Source: Oscillospiraceae bacterium (lineage in GTDB: Bacteria; Bacillota_A; Clostridia; Oscillospirales; Oscillospiraceae). Taken from it: 44,076 nt of DNA. The DNA lies in contig JAETOP010000018.1 in NCBI GenBank assembly GCA_021771675.1, forward strand, positions 1-44,076, in the 5' to 3' direction. This document shows positions 31,628-40,121 of the stretch, piece after piece. The notes beneath the pieces are model-generated. The model worked only from the letters and a program-made list of their open reading frames with translations, made no database searches and was not told the DNA's origin. The translations under genes and the position numbers were made by a program. The stretch's first letter is position 1; the number at the start of each line of letters is the position of its first letter.

Positions 31628-31825
31628 CCGGCAGGGGTTAGGGAGCACCCGGTCTACGGAAAATAGAAAAGATAGTTCCGCCTTTGGCAATAAGCGGAGG
31701 CAATATACAAAGATTTTGCCATTACATGCTACTACGGTTAAAGGGGCGGTGCGGAGGGGAACATTCGCAAAAGCGCCACCGAGCGGGGGTCAAGACCTGC
31801 CCCTACAGGTGTGCGCGGCGAATCT
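31628..31825. other. Gene-free stretch before the CPBP gene
   Basis: No gene is supported. It contains a degenerate copy of the GGGGTCA-type repeat (GCGGGGGTCAAGACCTGCCCC at about 31784-31804) close to the 3' end of the minus-strand CPBP gene. A GC-rich hairpin without a T-run also lies after the ABC-F gene at 31097-31134. Confidence 0.5.
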
Positions 31826-32554
31826 CTATTTCCTCTCTGGAAGGGTTTTGGTCAGGATCAAAGCGTAAGCGGCATTGATTCCGATCAGCACCAGGTGGAA
31901 CACCATCCGCTTTTCCAGGGTCAGGCCGGTTTCATTGGCGAAGGCGCTGGAAGCGTTGATGAAGGAGTGGGCGATGATGCAGGGCAGAAGGCTTTCGCCA
32001 CGGTAGAATAGAATGACAAACAGGAAACCAATGACGATGGCTCCGGTTACCTGGAACAGGTTTTCCGCAAGGGTTGCACCGCTGCCGTTCACCAGGTTCA
32101 GCAGGTGGCCCAAACCAAAGGTAACGCTGGAAATGATAATGGCAGATTTCACATTGTCTTTGGCAATGGCTTTGAACAGAAACCCTCTGAAAATCACTTC
32201 CTCCACAAAGCCCACGCATAGCATACACAGACAATAGCAGATGGTTCCGGCAAGGGGAAGGTTGACGGTGACACCGTTCCAGAAGTTCCTTGACATCAAA
32301 ACAATCAGCGGAATGTAGTAGAGGAATTGGCGGGCAGAGAAGGGGGAGACGCAGAGCCCATACTGCTTCCGTAGCCCGTTCTTTTGAATGAAAACCCAGA
32401 TGGCGATTGCCTGCAAGACACAGAAAATTGCGCTGGCGGAATAGGCGATCCCGATCTTCTCGTTGAGGGGATTGGCCAGAGACTGCAAAACGCAGTAAAT
32501 CCCAATCCATATCAGGGAAAAGGTCAGCTGGTTTTTCTTATATAATTTTTTCAT
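31826..32554 (-). CDS. CPBP-family intramembrane metalloprotease
   Basis: This 242-residue protein has about seven hydrophobic helices and the CPBP (CAAX protease/bacteriocin-processing) motifs in order: EEVIFRG, FGLGHLLN and HSFINASS, which supply the metal-binding and catalytic Glu and His residues. Bacterial members act in bacteriocin self-immunity, peptide processing or unknown roles. Its ATG overlaps the stop of the TetR gene, so it is probably the target of that repressor. Confidence 0.87.
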   Translation of the reverse strand: MKKLYKKNQLTFSLIWIGIYCVLQSLANPLNEKIGIAYSASAIFCVLQAIAIWVFIQKNGLRKQYGLCVSPFSARQFLYYIPLIVLMSRNFWNGVTVNLPLAGTICYCLCMLCVGFVEEVIFRGFLFKAIAKDNVKSAIIISSVTFGLGHLLNLVNGSGATLAENLFQVTGAIVIGFLFVILFYRGESLLPCIIAHSFINASSAFANETGLTLEKRMVFHLVLIGINAAYALILTKTLPERK

Positions 32555-33117
32555 AATTGTTCTTCCTGCAATGCCAATATGGCGCCGGTGTACACCCGCT
32601 TCAGATGGGCGGCGATGAGCTTTTCGTCGTATTCCAGGGAATTGTTGGCGATGATGCTGGCGTAGCCGTGGACGAAAAGGGCAAGGGTCAGAAATACTTC
32701 CTTTGTCTGCTCCAGGCTCACCTGCATGGCCTGCATCATGGCGGAGAGGACGGGCAAGAGCTCCTGGGAGTCAATCATTTCCAGCAGACTGTTCTCCACG
32801 GCATACCCCGACTGGAAGAGAAAGCGGAACAAATTTGGCTCCTGAACAGCGAATCGGATGTAGTTCAGTCCGATGCCCAGCATGGGCTCCTCCTGGCCTA
32901 CATTCATCAGATACTCTGTGTGATACCAATCTGTTTTTGTATAAGCGGCTCTTTTCAGCTCCTCGATGGTGGCGAAATGGTACATGACGGGCTGGGTGGA
33001 GCAGCCCAGCTTCTCTGCAACGGTTCTGGCGTTGATGTTTTCGGCCCCTGCTTCCCGGGCTACCTGAAATGCGGCATCAATGACCATCTCCTTGGTAATC
33101 TTCGCCTTCGGTGGCAC
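32551..33117 (-). CDS. TetR-family regulator of the CPBP gene
   Basis: This 188-residue protein starts at GTG with AGGAAGGA upstream. The HTH at residues about 25-45 (NARTVAEKLGCSTQPVMYHF) and the following helical domain are of TetR/AcrR type. It shares a transcript with the CPBP protease and is divergent from the CRISPR tracrRNA-cas9 promoter. The ligand is unknown. Confidence 0.87.
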   Translation of the reverse strand: MPPKAKITKEMVIDAAFQVAREAGAENINARTVAEKLGCSTQPVMYHFATIEELKRAAYTKTDWYHTEYLMNVGQEEPMLGIGLNYIRFAVQEPNLFRFLFQSGYAVENSLLEMIDSQELLPVLSAMMQAMQVSLEQTKEVFLTLALFVHGYASIIANNSLEYDEKLIAAHLKRVYTGAILALQEEQL

Positions 33118-33158
33118 ATGTCCTTCCTTCTTTGCATTATTTATATTATATAACGATA

Positions 33159-33187
33159 ATTATAAATACTTGCAAACACGTTGTCAA
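33159..33187 (-). promoter_or_regulatory. Promoter of the TetR-CPBP operon
   Basis: On the minus strand, perfect TTGACA (33182-33187), a 17-base spacer and perfect TATAAT (33159-33164). An AT-rich imperfect inverted repeat (TATAA-N6-TTATA) overlaps and follows the -10 and may be the TetR operator. Confidence 0.8.
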
Positions 33188-33236
33188 GTCCTTATAATGT
33201 CTTTTCACACAATTTTTCTTAAAATGCAAAAAAATC

Positions 33237-33264
33237 TTGACAATATGTCTTAAAATGCTATAAT
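33237..33264 (+). promoter_or_regulatory. Promoter of tracrRNA (and probably cas9)
   Basis: Perfect TTGACA (33237-33242), a 16-base spacer and perfect TATAAT (33259-33264) with extended TGC. The start of transcription near 33271 falls just before the anti-repeat. Confidence 0.85.
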
Positions 33265-33270
33265 GAAATT

Positions 33271-33354
33271 ACCTTGTACCACAACGAGGGAACGTAGGTT
33301 ACTACGATAAGGTATTACACCTCGGAGCTCTACCCCGGCTTTTCAGCCGGGGTA
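33271..33354 (+). ncRNA. tracrRNA of the type II-C system
   Basis: The anti-repeat (33277-33308) can pair with nucleotides 1-32 of the minus-strand CRISPR repeat, about 29 of 32 positions counting G-U pairs, with one 2-by-2 internal loop. ACTACGATAAGG just after the duplex resembles the CTACAATAAGG of Neisseria tracrRNA. A 9-10-bp hairpin, TACCCCGGC / GCCGGGGTA (33331-33354), ends it. No T-run follows, so some transcripts may continue into cas9. The anti-repeat fixes crRNA polarity as minus strand. Confidence 0.88.
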
Positions 33355-33380
33355 TCTTCGTATCAGAGAGAGGAGCGGTT

Positions 33381-36300
33381 ATGCAGACATTTCACTATAC
33401 ACTGGGTCTGGACATCGGCATTGCTTCTGTCGGATGGGCCGTGCTCCAGAATGATTCAGATGGAGAACCGATTAAAATTCAAAACCTGGGCGTTCGCATC
33501 TTTGAAAAGGCCGAACATCCCAAAACCGGAGAAAGTCTGGCTGCACCACGCCGGGAAGCACGGAGCGCCCGGCGGAGGCTGCACAGGCACCGCCACCGCT
33601 TGCAGCGGATACGCTGGCTGCTGGAGAAGCAGGGAATCATGCCCGAGCAGGATATTCTGGAGCTGTACCAGCGGGGCGCTTTCTCTATTTCTCCCTATGA
33701 ACTGCGGTGCGAAGCTCTGGAGCGCCCCCTTTCCAAGGAGGAAGCTGTGCGGGTTTTGATTCACCTGGCCCAGCGCCGGGGCTATCAGTCAAACAGCACC
33801 GCAGAGGCTGCCAAGGAGGAGCAAGAAACTGGGAAAATCAAAGCAGCCATCACAGAAAACAGAAGGATTATGGACGAAAAGGGCTACCGCACCGTTGGCG
33901 AAATGCTCTGGAAGGATGAGCGGTGCTGGCAGAAAAACCCTGACGGAACCAAGTTCCATCAGCCTCGAAACAAAGCCGACAGCTACCGGTTTACCGTGAG
34001 GCGGTCGGATATTGTGGAGGAAGTCCATTCAATCTTCCGCAGGCAGCGGGAGCTGGGCGTAACATGGATGACTGAGGAGCTAGAGGAAGCATATCTTTCC
34101 ATTCTGGAAAGCCAGCGCAGTTTTGACGAAGGGCCCGGCGGCGACAGCGTTTACAAGGTGGATTTTAATAAAAGAATCGGCATATGCCCCTTTGAAAAGT
34201 CAGAGCACAGAGCCGCCAAAGCCACCTACACCTTTGAATATTTTAAGCTCTTACAGGACATTAACCACATTCGTCTGGTGGAATCCGGCCAGCCATCCCG
34301 GCCCCTCTGCCCAGATCAGCGGGAGGCCCTGCGCCGTCTGGCCTTCCGTTCAGCCTCTGTGAGCTTCCAGCAGATGCGCAAGGAACTGAACCTTGCCGAT
34401 ACAGTCACCTTTAACTGTCTCTACTACGGCGAGGACGGCGTGGCAAAAGCCGAAAAGCGGAAGTGGCCGCAGATGCAGTCCTATCACAAAATTCGACTTG
34501 CACTGGATAAGGTTGCAAAGGATGCTATTTTGACCCTTTCCACGGCACAACTGGATGAAATCGGCAGAATACTGACCCTGTATAAAAATGACGAAAGACG
34601 TCTTCAGGCACTTCACTCTGCTGGAATCCCGGAAGTGTACCACGCTTCCCTCCTTCCCCTCTCTTTCTCCAAATTTGGGAAGCTGTCTCTTACAGCCATG
34701 AAGAAGCTGATTCCGTTTTTGGAACAGGGCAAACGGTATGACGAAGCATGTGCGGAAGCTGGCATTGTCCGCAGAGACACATCCTCTGTCCAGAAGGGAG
34801 CTAAGCTGTCCATTGATGATTTAGAAGAAATCACAAATCCCGTTGTCCGGCGGGCTGTTTCTCAGACAATTAAAGTTATCAATGCCGTGGTGCGTACTTA
34901 CGGTACGCCGGATGCGGTTCACATTGAACTAGCCAGAGAGATGAGCCGGAGCTTCGCTGACCGGCAGAAGCTTCAAAAACGACAGGATGAGAACCGGAAG
35001 CAGAACGAAAGGCTCAAAGAGCAAATCATGGAGGTCAAGCATTCCACTGCCAGCGGTCTGGATATTGTCAAATTCAAATTGTTCCAGGAGCAGGACGGCA
35101 TCTGCATGTATTCCGGAAAGAATCTGGATATTTCCCGCCTGTATGAACCGGGTTACGTAGATGTAGACCACATTATCCCCTATAGCCGCTGCTTTGATGA
35201 CAGCTACCAAAACAAGGTTCTGGTTCTGGCAAGCGAGAACCGGCAAAAGGGGAATCGGCTGCCCTATGAATATTTCGGCCAGGATGCCCAGCGCTGGCAT
35301 GACTTTGAAGTGCAGGTGGAGACTAAAATTCGCAATTACCGCAAGCGGCAAAAGCTGTTGAAGCGCCAGCTTACCGAGGAAGAATCCCAGACCTTTACCG
35401 CACGGAACTTGCAGGACACCCAGTACATTACCACCGCCCTTTTCCACCTGATAAAGGATCACTTGGAATTCACCCAGGTTCGACCCGCCAGCCGGCAGGT
35501 GCAGGCTGTGAACGGCGCTATTACCGCTATGCTTCGGGGCCGCTGGGGTATCCAGAAAATTCGGGAGGATGGAGATTTGCACCACTGTTTGGATGCGGCA
35601 GTGGTGGCCTGTACCAGTCCCGGAATGATTCAGCGGCTGACTGCGTACAACAAATACCGGGAAAGTCCGATTAACGGACAGTACCTGGACCATTCCACCG
35701 GAGAGTTGCTCACCAAAAAGGAATACGATGAGAAATACGCCCCCAAATTCCCCGAGCCATGGCCCAGGTTCCGGCAGGAGCTGGAAGCACGGATGGAGCC
35801 TGTAGATCCCAGGGGGGCCATTGACCGCTTAAAGCTCAGCACCTACAACAGCGATGAGCCAATCAAGCCCATCTTCGTCTCCCGGATGCCGAACCACAAG
35901 GTCACGGGAGCGGCTCATGCAGAAACCATTCGCAGCAGTGCTCTGGGCGATGGTTATACCGTTTCCAAGGTGCCTCTAACAAGGCTAAATCTGGATAAAA
36001 ACGGGGAGATTCCGGATTATTATAATCCCGCCAGTGACCGCTTCCTCTATGACGCCCTGGTGGAAAGGCTGAAAGCCTTCGGCGGAAAAGGAGAACAGGC
36101 CTTTGCGGAGCCCTTCTATAAGCCGAAGGCAGACGGAACACCGGGACCTTTGGTTAAAAAAGTAAAGGTATACGATAAATCGACCCTGAATCTTTCCGTT
36201 AGAAACGGCGTTGCGGATAACGGCGGCATGGTTCGTGTCGATGTATTTTATGTACCGGGGGATGGCTATTATTTAGTCCCGATTTATGTGGCGGACACAC

Positions 36301-36683
36301 AGAAGGCTGTGCTGCCAAACTGTGCGGTTGTGGCCCACAAGAAGTACGCTCTATGGAAAGAAATGGATGATTCCGATTTCCTGTTCTCCCTCTATCCCGG
36401 AGATTTGATTCGCATCCAAAGCAAAAAAGGAATCACATTGAACATCTCCAAAGGAGGAACGGGAGAAGCGAAGATACTTCGTAAAGATGCACTGTTTTAC
36501 TATTGTGGAACAGACATCGGTTCGGGAAACATTTCTATAGAGACCCATGACCGGCAGTACTCCCAGCCCGGCCTGGGGTTCAAAACGCTGCTTTTGGTAG
36601 AAAAATATCAGGTGGATGTTCTTGGAAATTACTATAAAGTCACTTCACCTGAAAAACGGATGCCGTTCTCCAAGGAGGGCTAA
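33381..36683 (+). CDS. cas9: Cas9 endonuclease, type II-C
   Basis: This 1100-residue Cas9 is compact, as in II-C. RuvC-I has Asp11 in LGLDIGIASVGWAV. The Arg-rich bridge helix is at about 57-80. RuvC-II has Glu516 (VHIELARE). The HNH domain (about 520-650) has Asp596-His597 in VDVDHIIPYS and Asn620. RuvC-III has His735 and Asp738 in HHCLDAAVVA. A C-terminal PAM-interacting region follows. All nuclease residues are intact, so the protein should cut both strands under crRNA:tracrRNA guidance. GAGGAG lies five bases before the ATG. cas1 starts two bases after its stop. The PAM cannot be told from sequence alone. Confidence 0.97.
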   Translation: MQTFHYTLGLDIGIASVGWAVLQNDSDGEPIKIQNLGVRIFEKAEHPKTGESLAAPRREARSARRRLHRHRHRLQRIRWLLEKQGIMPEQDILELYQRGAFSISPYELRCEALERPLSKEEAVRVLIHLAQRRGYQSNSTAEAAKEEQETGKIKAAITENRRIMDEKGYRTVGEMLWKDERCWQKNPDGTKFHQPRNKADSYRFTVRRSDIVEEVHSIFRRQRELGVTWMTEELEEAYLSILESQRSFDEGPGGDSVYKVDFNKRIGICPFEKSEHRAAKATYTFEYFKLLQDINHIRLVESGQPSRPLCPDQREALRRLAFRSASVSFQQMRKELNLADTVTFNCLYYGEDGVAKAEKRKWPQMQSYHKIRLALDKVAKDAILTLSTAQLDEIGRILTLYKNDERRLQALHSAGIPEVYHASLLPLSFSKFGKLSLTAMKKLIPFLEQGKRYDEACAEAGIVRRDTSSVQKGAKLSIDDLEEITNPVVRRAVSQTIKVINAVVRTYGTPDAVHIELAREMSRSFADRQKLQKRQDENRKQNERLKEQIMEVKHSTASGLDIVKFKLFQEQDGICMYSGKNLDISRLYEPGYVDVDHIIPYSRCFDDSYQNKVLVLASENRQKGNRLPYEYFGQDAQRWHDFEVQVETKIRNYRKRQKLLKRQLTEEESQTFTARNLQDTQYITTALFHLIKDHLEFTQVRPASRQVQAVNGAITAMLRGRWGIQKIREDGDLHHCLDAAVVACTSPGMIQRLTAYNKYRESPINGQYLDHSTGELLTKKEYDEKYAPKFPEPWPRFRQELEARMEPVDPRGAIDRLKLSTYNSDEPIKPIFVSRMPNHKVTGAAHAETIRSSALGDGYTVSKVPLTRLNLDKNGEIPDYYNPASDRFLYDALVERLKAFGGKGEQAFAEPFYKPKADGTPGPLVKKVKVYDKSTLNLSVRNGVADNGGMVRVDVFYVPGDGYYLVPIYVADTQKAVLPNCAVVAHKKYALWKEMDDSDFLFSLYPGDLIRIQSKKGITLNISKGGTGEAKILRKDALFYYCGTDIGSGNISIETHDRQYSQPGLGFKTLLLVEKYQVDVLGNYYKVTSPEKRMPFSKEG

Positions 36684-36685
36684 CA

Positions 36686-37585
36686 ATGGAATACCGAAAT
36701 ATCTTCCTGACGACTCCCGCCCGTCTTAGTGTACAGCGGGGGCAACTGGTGATCGAGCAGACAGAAAAGCGCACTGTGCCCCTGGAGGATATTTCAGCCC
36801 TGCTGATCGAATCCCCCCAGGTGACGCTGACGGCCAGAGCTGTCAGCTCCCTGGCCGTCAGCGGTGTGACGGTATTCTTCTGTGATGAGAAGCATCTGCC
36901 CTGCTGCCAGATTCTCCCCACAAATCAATTCTGCCGCCAGCGGAAACTGCTCACAGCCCAGTATGAGCTGGGAAAACCGCTGCAAAAACAGCTGTGGCAG
37001 CAAATTATCATCCGAAAAATAGAAAACCAGGCAAAATGCCTGGTTCTGGCCGGGAAGGAGGGGGCTCAAGAGCTGCGCCAAATGGCGGGCCGGGTGCTCT
37101 CCGGAGACAGTGACAACCGGGAGGCTGTAGCCGCCGCCTTCTACTTCCCTGCCCTCTTTGGCGAAGCCTTTTCGAGAGGGGCGGAAGATTCCAGGAATGC
37201 GGCTCTGAACTATGGCTATGCCATCCTGCGGGGCTGCATTGCCCGCAACCTGGTAATCCACGGACTGGAGCCCTGCATCGGTCTGCACCACCGGAGTGAA
37301 TTGAATAACTTCAATCTGGCTGATGACCTGATCGAGCCCTACCGACCGATTGTTGACCTTTTCGTTGCCACCCATTTCTCGGAGGATACGGAAGTCCTGA
37401 CCCCGGATCAAAAGGTAATGTTGTTTAATTTGACCAATTTCCTGATCAAGCAAGCTGGAAAACAGTATCGGATTTTTTCAGCCATCGGCCGGAGCTGTGC
37501 GTCTTTGGCAAACTGCATCTGCGAAAAGTCTCAAAAGCTGGAGCTCCCGGAACTGATGCCCCTGGAACAGCATCGGTATGAGTAG
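36686..37585 (+). CDS. cas1: Cas1 integrase
   Basis: This 299-residue type II Cas1 joins Cas2 to insert new spacers. The catalytic residues by spacing are Glu146 (NREAVAAAFYF), His202 (GLHHRSELN) and Glu217 (DLIEPYRP). The N-terminal beta domain and helical C-terminal domain are complete. CAAGGAGGG lies in the end of cas9 just before its ATG. Confidence 0.96.
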   Translation: MEYRNIFLTTPARLSVQRGQLVIEQTEKRTVPLEDISALLIESPQVTLTARAVSSLAVSGVTVFFCDEKHLPCCQILPTNQFCRQRKLLTAQYELGKPLQKQLWQQIIIRKIENQAKCLVLAGKEGAQELRQMAGRVLSGDSDNREAVAAAFYFPALFGEAFSRGAEDSRNAALNYGYAILRGCIARNLVIHGLEPCIGLHHRSELNNFNLADDLIEPYRPIVDLFVATHFSEDTEVLTPDQKVMLFNLTNFLIKQAGKQYRIFSAIGRSCASLANCICEKSQKLELPELMPLEQHRYE

Positions 37586-37898
37586 GCTTATGCGAATCCT
37601 GGTGATGTTTGATCTTCCGGTCACAACGAAACAGCAGCGCCGGAAGGCTACTCAGTTTCGGAATTTTCTGCTGAGCGATGGCTACCACATGGTGCAGTTC
37701 TCCGTCTATGCACGGGTATGCGCCGGACGGGACAGTGTAGAAGCCCACCAGAAGCGGCTTCGGCGGGCGCTGCCGCCGGAAGGCTCCGTGCGGATGCTGG
37801 TCATTACAGAAAAGCAGTACAACGCCATTGAACTCCTGGTCGGCCCACCGTCCCCCTGTGATTCCCCTCAGGAATTTGAACAGCTTATGATTTTTTAG
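37578..37898 (+). CDS. cas2: Cas2 adaptation protein
   Basis: This 106-residue ferredoxin-fold protein has the Cas2 start RILVMFDLPV with Asp12, and the basic TTKQQRRKATQFRNFLLSDGYHMVQFSVYAR region. The ATG at 37578 overlaps the end of cas1; the ATG at 37590 is an alternative start. No csn2 or cas4 follows, which places the locus in subtype II-C. Confidence 0.94.
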   Translation: MSRLMRILVMFDLPVTTKQQRRKATQFRNFLLSDGYHMVQFSVYARVCAGRDSVEAHQKRLRRALPPEGSVRMLVITEKQYNAIELLVGPPSPCDSPQEFEQLMIF

Positions 37899-37899
37899 G

Positions 37900-37937
37900 A
37901 AAAAACGGAGAAGGATTCTCAACGAAAATCCTTCTCC
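37900..37937 (-). terminator. Terminator of the minus-strand CRISPR transcript
   Basis: On the minus strand GGAGAAGGATT (37927-37937) pairs with AATCCTTCTCC (37907-37917), followed by GTTTTTT (T6 at 37900-37905). On the plus strand the same stem ends the cas operon, but with a weaker T-rich tail. A second minus-strand hairpin, GGAGGA/TCCTCC (37984-38000) followed by TTTT, lies between it and the array. Confidence 0.8.
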
Positions 37938-38013
37938 ATTTCCTTTGCTTTCCCGGAGTTTTCTCACAAAATAAGCGGGAAAAGGAGGAATTTCTCCTCC
38001 TGGTTTTCAGCCT

Positions 38014-39145
38014 ATTATACCACAACGAGAGAAAATAGGGAACTACGACACGGGTCCACTGAGGATGTGCGGAGCCATTATTATACCACAACGAGAGAAA
38101 ATAGGGAACTACGACCCAGACCGACATCACAGCCACCAGCACCAAATTATACCACAACGAGAGAAAATAGGGAACTACGACTGATTGTGTCAACCTCATC
38201 AAAGGCGTCCTATTATACCACAACGAGAGAAAATAGGGAACTACGACGGTATGGCTGGCATGGTTCGTTGCGTTCGGATTATACCACAACGAGAGAAAAT
38301 AGGGAACTACGACCCCAAACGCCGCTCACGATATTTTTGCCTAATTATACCACAACGAGAGAAAATAGGGAACTACGACAAGTCGCTGTCGGCGAAGTGA
38401 AGTTGAACAATTATACCACAACGAGAGAAAATAGGGAACTACGACACAAATGGAAAGATGCGGCACGGTTGAAAAATTATACCACAACGAGAGAAAATAG
38501 GGAACTACGACCAAGTGCCTGATCGCCCACGCCACCAGCGCATTATACCACAACGAGAGAAAATAGGGAACTACGACTGCAAGGATTTTCTTTTGTTTCG
38601 CACTAATATTATACCACAACGAGAGAAAATAGGGAACTACGACTCACAAGAGCAACTATTCGCAACCTTGCAAATTATACCACAACGAGAGAAAATAGGG
38701 AACTACGACTAGCGGTGTGGGAATCGAGATGGAGATCATATTATACCACAACGAGAGAAAATAGGGAACTACGACCCACGGCGCTGACCACTGTCATCCT
38801 GAACGATTATACCACAACGAGAGAAAATAGGGAACTACGACTGGGTTCGCGGCGTCGGCGGCATCGGTGCTATTATACCACAACGAGAGAAAATAGGGAA
38901 CTACGACATCAGGCACTTGTATACGTATCCCTCATAGATTATACCACAACGAGAGAAAATAGGGAACTACGACCGCAAGCTATGTATACACAGGTGCCCG
39001 CGTATTATACCACAACGAGAGAAAATAGGGAACTACGACCAACGCCACCGGCAAGACCAGCGTCTACGAATTATACCACAACGAGAGAAAATAGGGAACT
39101 ACGACAACTATTGCGGCAACGACAATCTGATTCAAATTATACCAC
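38014..39145 (-). promoter_or_regulatory. Extended -10 promoters embedded in every repeat
   Basis: Each repeat ends on the minus strand in TGGTATAAT, a perfect extended -10 (TG-N-TATAAT). Initiation about seven bases downstream would fall inside each spacer and leave roughly 23-24 nt of guide. The -35 region (TTCCCT) is poor, but extended -10 promoters tolerate this. Individual -10 hexamers lie at the first six plus-strand bases of each repeat (38014-38019, then every 66). Confidence 0.75.
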
Positions 39146-39171
39146 AACGAGAGAAAATAGGAAATAAAAAT
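38014..39171 (-). CRISPR. CRISPR array, 18 repeats and 17 spacers
   Basis: Repeats of 36 bp start at 38014 and every 66 bases to 39136, with spacers of exactly 30 bp. The first 17 repeats are identical in plus-strand order; the last (39136-39171) keeps its first 26 bases and decays after. On the minus strand the repeat begins GTCGTAGTTCCC and ends GTGGTATAAT, like Neisseria II-C repeats. Anti-repeat and terminator evidence show minus-strand reading. The decayed repeat marks the old end, so new spacers probably enter next to cas2. All 17 spacers differ from each other. Confidence 0.98.
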
Positions 39172-39308
39172 ACGCAAAAAGCACAGCTTGAAAGTCTGAA
39201 CGATGATAAAATCCCTGCACTTATACGGTTGAACCGCCGTGTATGGAACGGTATGCATGGTGGCTAGGGAGGCCGGAGCTTACCTACTCAGTTGGCACCT
39301 TAGAGACA
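39172..39308. other. Spacer region between array and HAD gene
   Basis: No gene or clear promoter is seen. On the minus strand this is upstream of the array's oldest spacer and downstream of the HAD gene. No strong intrinsic terminator was found for the HAD transcript, so it may read into the array. Confidence 0.4.
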
Positions 39309-40094
39309 TTAAATCAAACCGTAATGACTCAGGGCCTTTTCGATGCCGTCCTGCATCACCGGATCGGTGACGTATTCGCACAGCCTCTTCACCTCGTCCA
39401 TGCCGCTGCCCATGCAGACGGTATGTCCCGCCAGGCGGAACATGGGCAGATCGTTGGTGCTGTCTCCAATGGCCAGGGTGTCTTCTGCGTTCACACCCAG
39501 GTGGCGGAGGATCAGCTCCATTCCGGCGGCTTTGGAAAAGCCCTTGAGCACCAGCTCATACATGCCGTTTTCCCGGTCAATGATGGTGTAGTCTTCTGCC
39601 AGCTCCCGCTTGAACCCGGCCACATCTCCGTCAGGACTCATGAAGGTGACGAATTTTACAAAATCCGGCTCTTCCTCCTGGTTGAGCTCATGGATGGGGA
39701 ACCCCGCCTGCCGCAGCCGCTCCACTTCCTGGGACATGACGGGGTGGACAGAGTGTTCCCCATCCAAAAGAATGCCCCCGTCTTCGGTTTCGTAGAAGGA
39801 GCACATGCGGTACTTCCGGGAGCAGCGGACGCTCTTCTGGCGCAGGGCCAGGGTTGGTTTTGCCCGAACCAGCCAGGTCCCGTCCAGCTGTACCTCCATG
39901 CCGCAGCCGCAGGCAAACCCCCGGAAGGCCATCTGCTTCACCCGGGGGTCTACCTGGAAAAAGGCCCGGCCGGTGTTGATGATGGGGATGTGCCCGTTTT
40001 CCACCAGGCGCTCTACCGCCCGGATGGCAGAAGGGGGGATTTGATGGGATTGATCGTCGATGATGGTTCCGTCAATGTCGAAAAAGATAACCAT
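39309..40094 (-). CDS. Cof-type HAD-superfamily phosphatase
   Basis: This 261-residue hydrolase has the nucleophile motif FFDIDGT (Asp6, Asp8), motif II Thr in INTGRA, Lys in VLKGFSKAAG and motif IV IGDSTNDLPMF, with a large C2 cap between, as in Cof/YbiV phosphatases acting on sugar phosphates or flavin precursors. AAAGGAG precedes the ATG. It follows the M14 peptidase by 27 bases in the same transcript. The substrate is unknown. Confidence 0.9.
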   Translation of the reverse strand: MVIFFDIDGTIIDDQSHQIPPSAIRAVERLVENGHIPIINTGRAFFQVDPRVKQMAFRGFACGCGMEVQLDGTWLVRAKPTLALRQKSVRCSRKYRMCSFYETEDGGILLDGEHSVHPVMSQEVERLRQAGFPIHELNQEEEPDFVKFVTFMSPDGDVAGFKRELAEDYTIIDRENGMYELVLKGFSKAAGMELILRHLGVNAEDTLAIGDSTNDLPMFRLAGHTVCMGSGMDEVKRLCEYVTDPVMQDGIEKALSHYGLI

Positions 40095-40121
40095 GTTTTC
40101 TCCTTTGTAAAATGGGCGGTG

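Noticed and set aside
37899..38013. csn2, cas4 or other adaptation gene after cas2
   Set aside because: Only terminator hairpins and the array edge are present, so the locus is called II-C.
38067..39167. Open reading frames across the array on both strands
   Set aside because: The 66-bp period is a multiple of three, so one repeat-encoded phrase recurs. These frames are products of the array, not genes.
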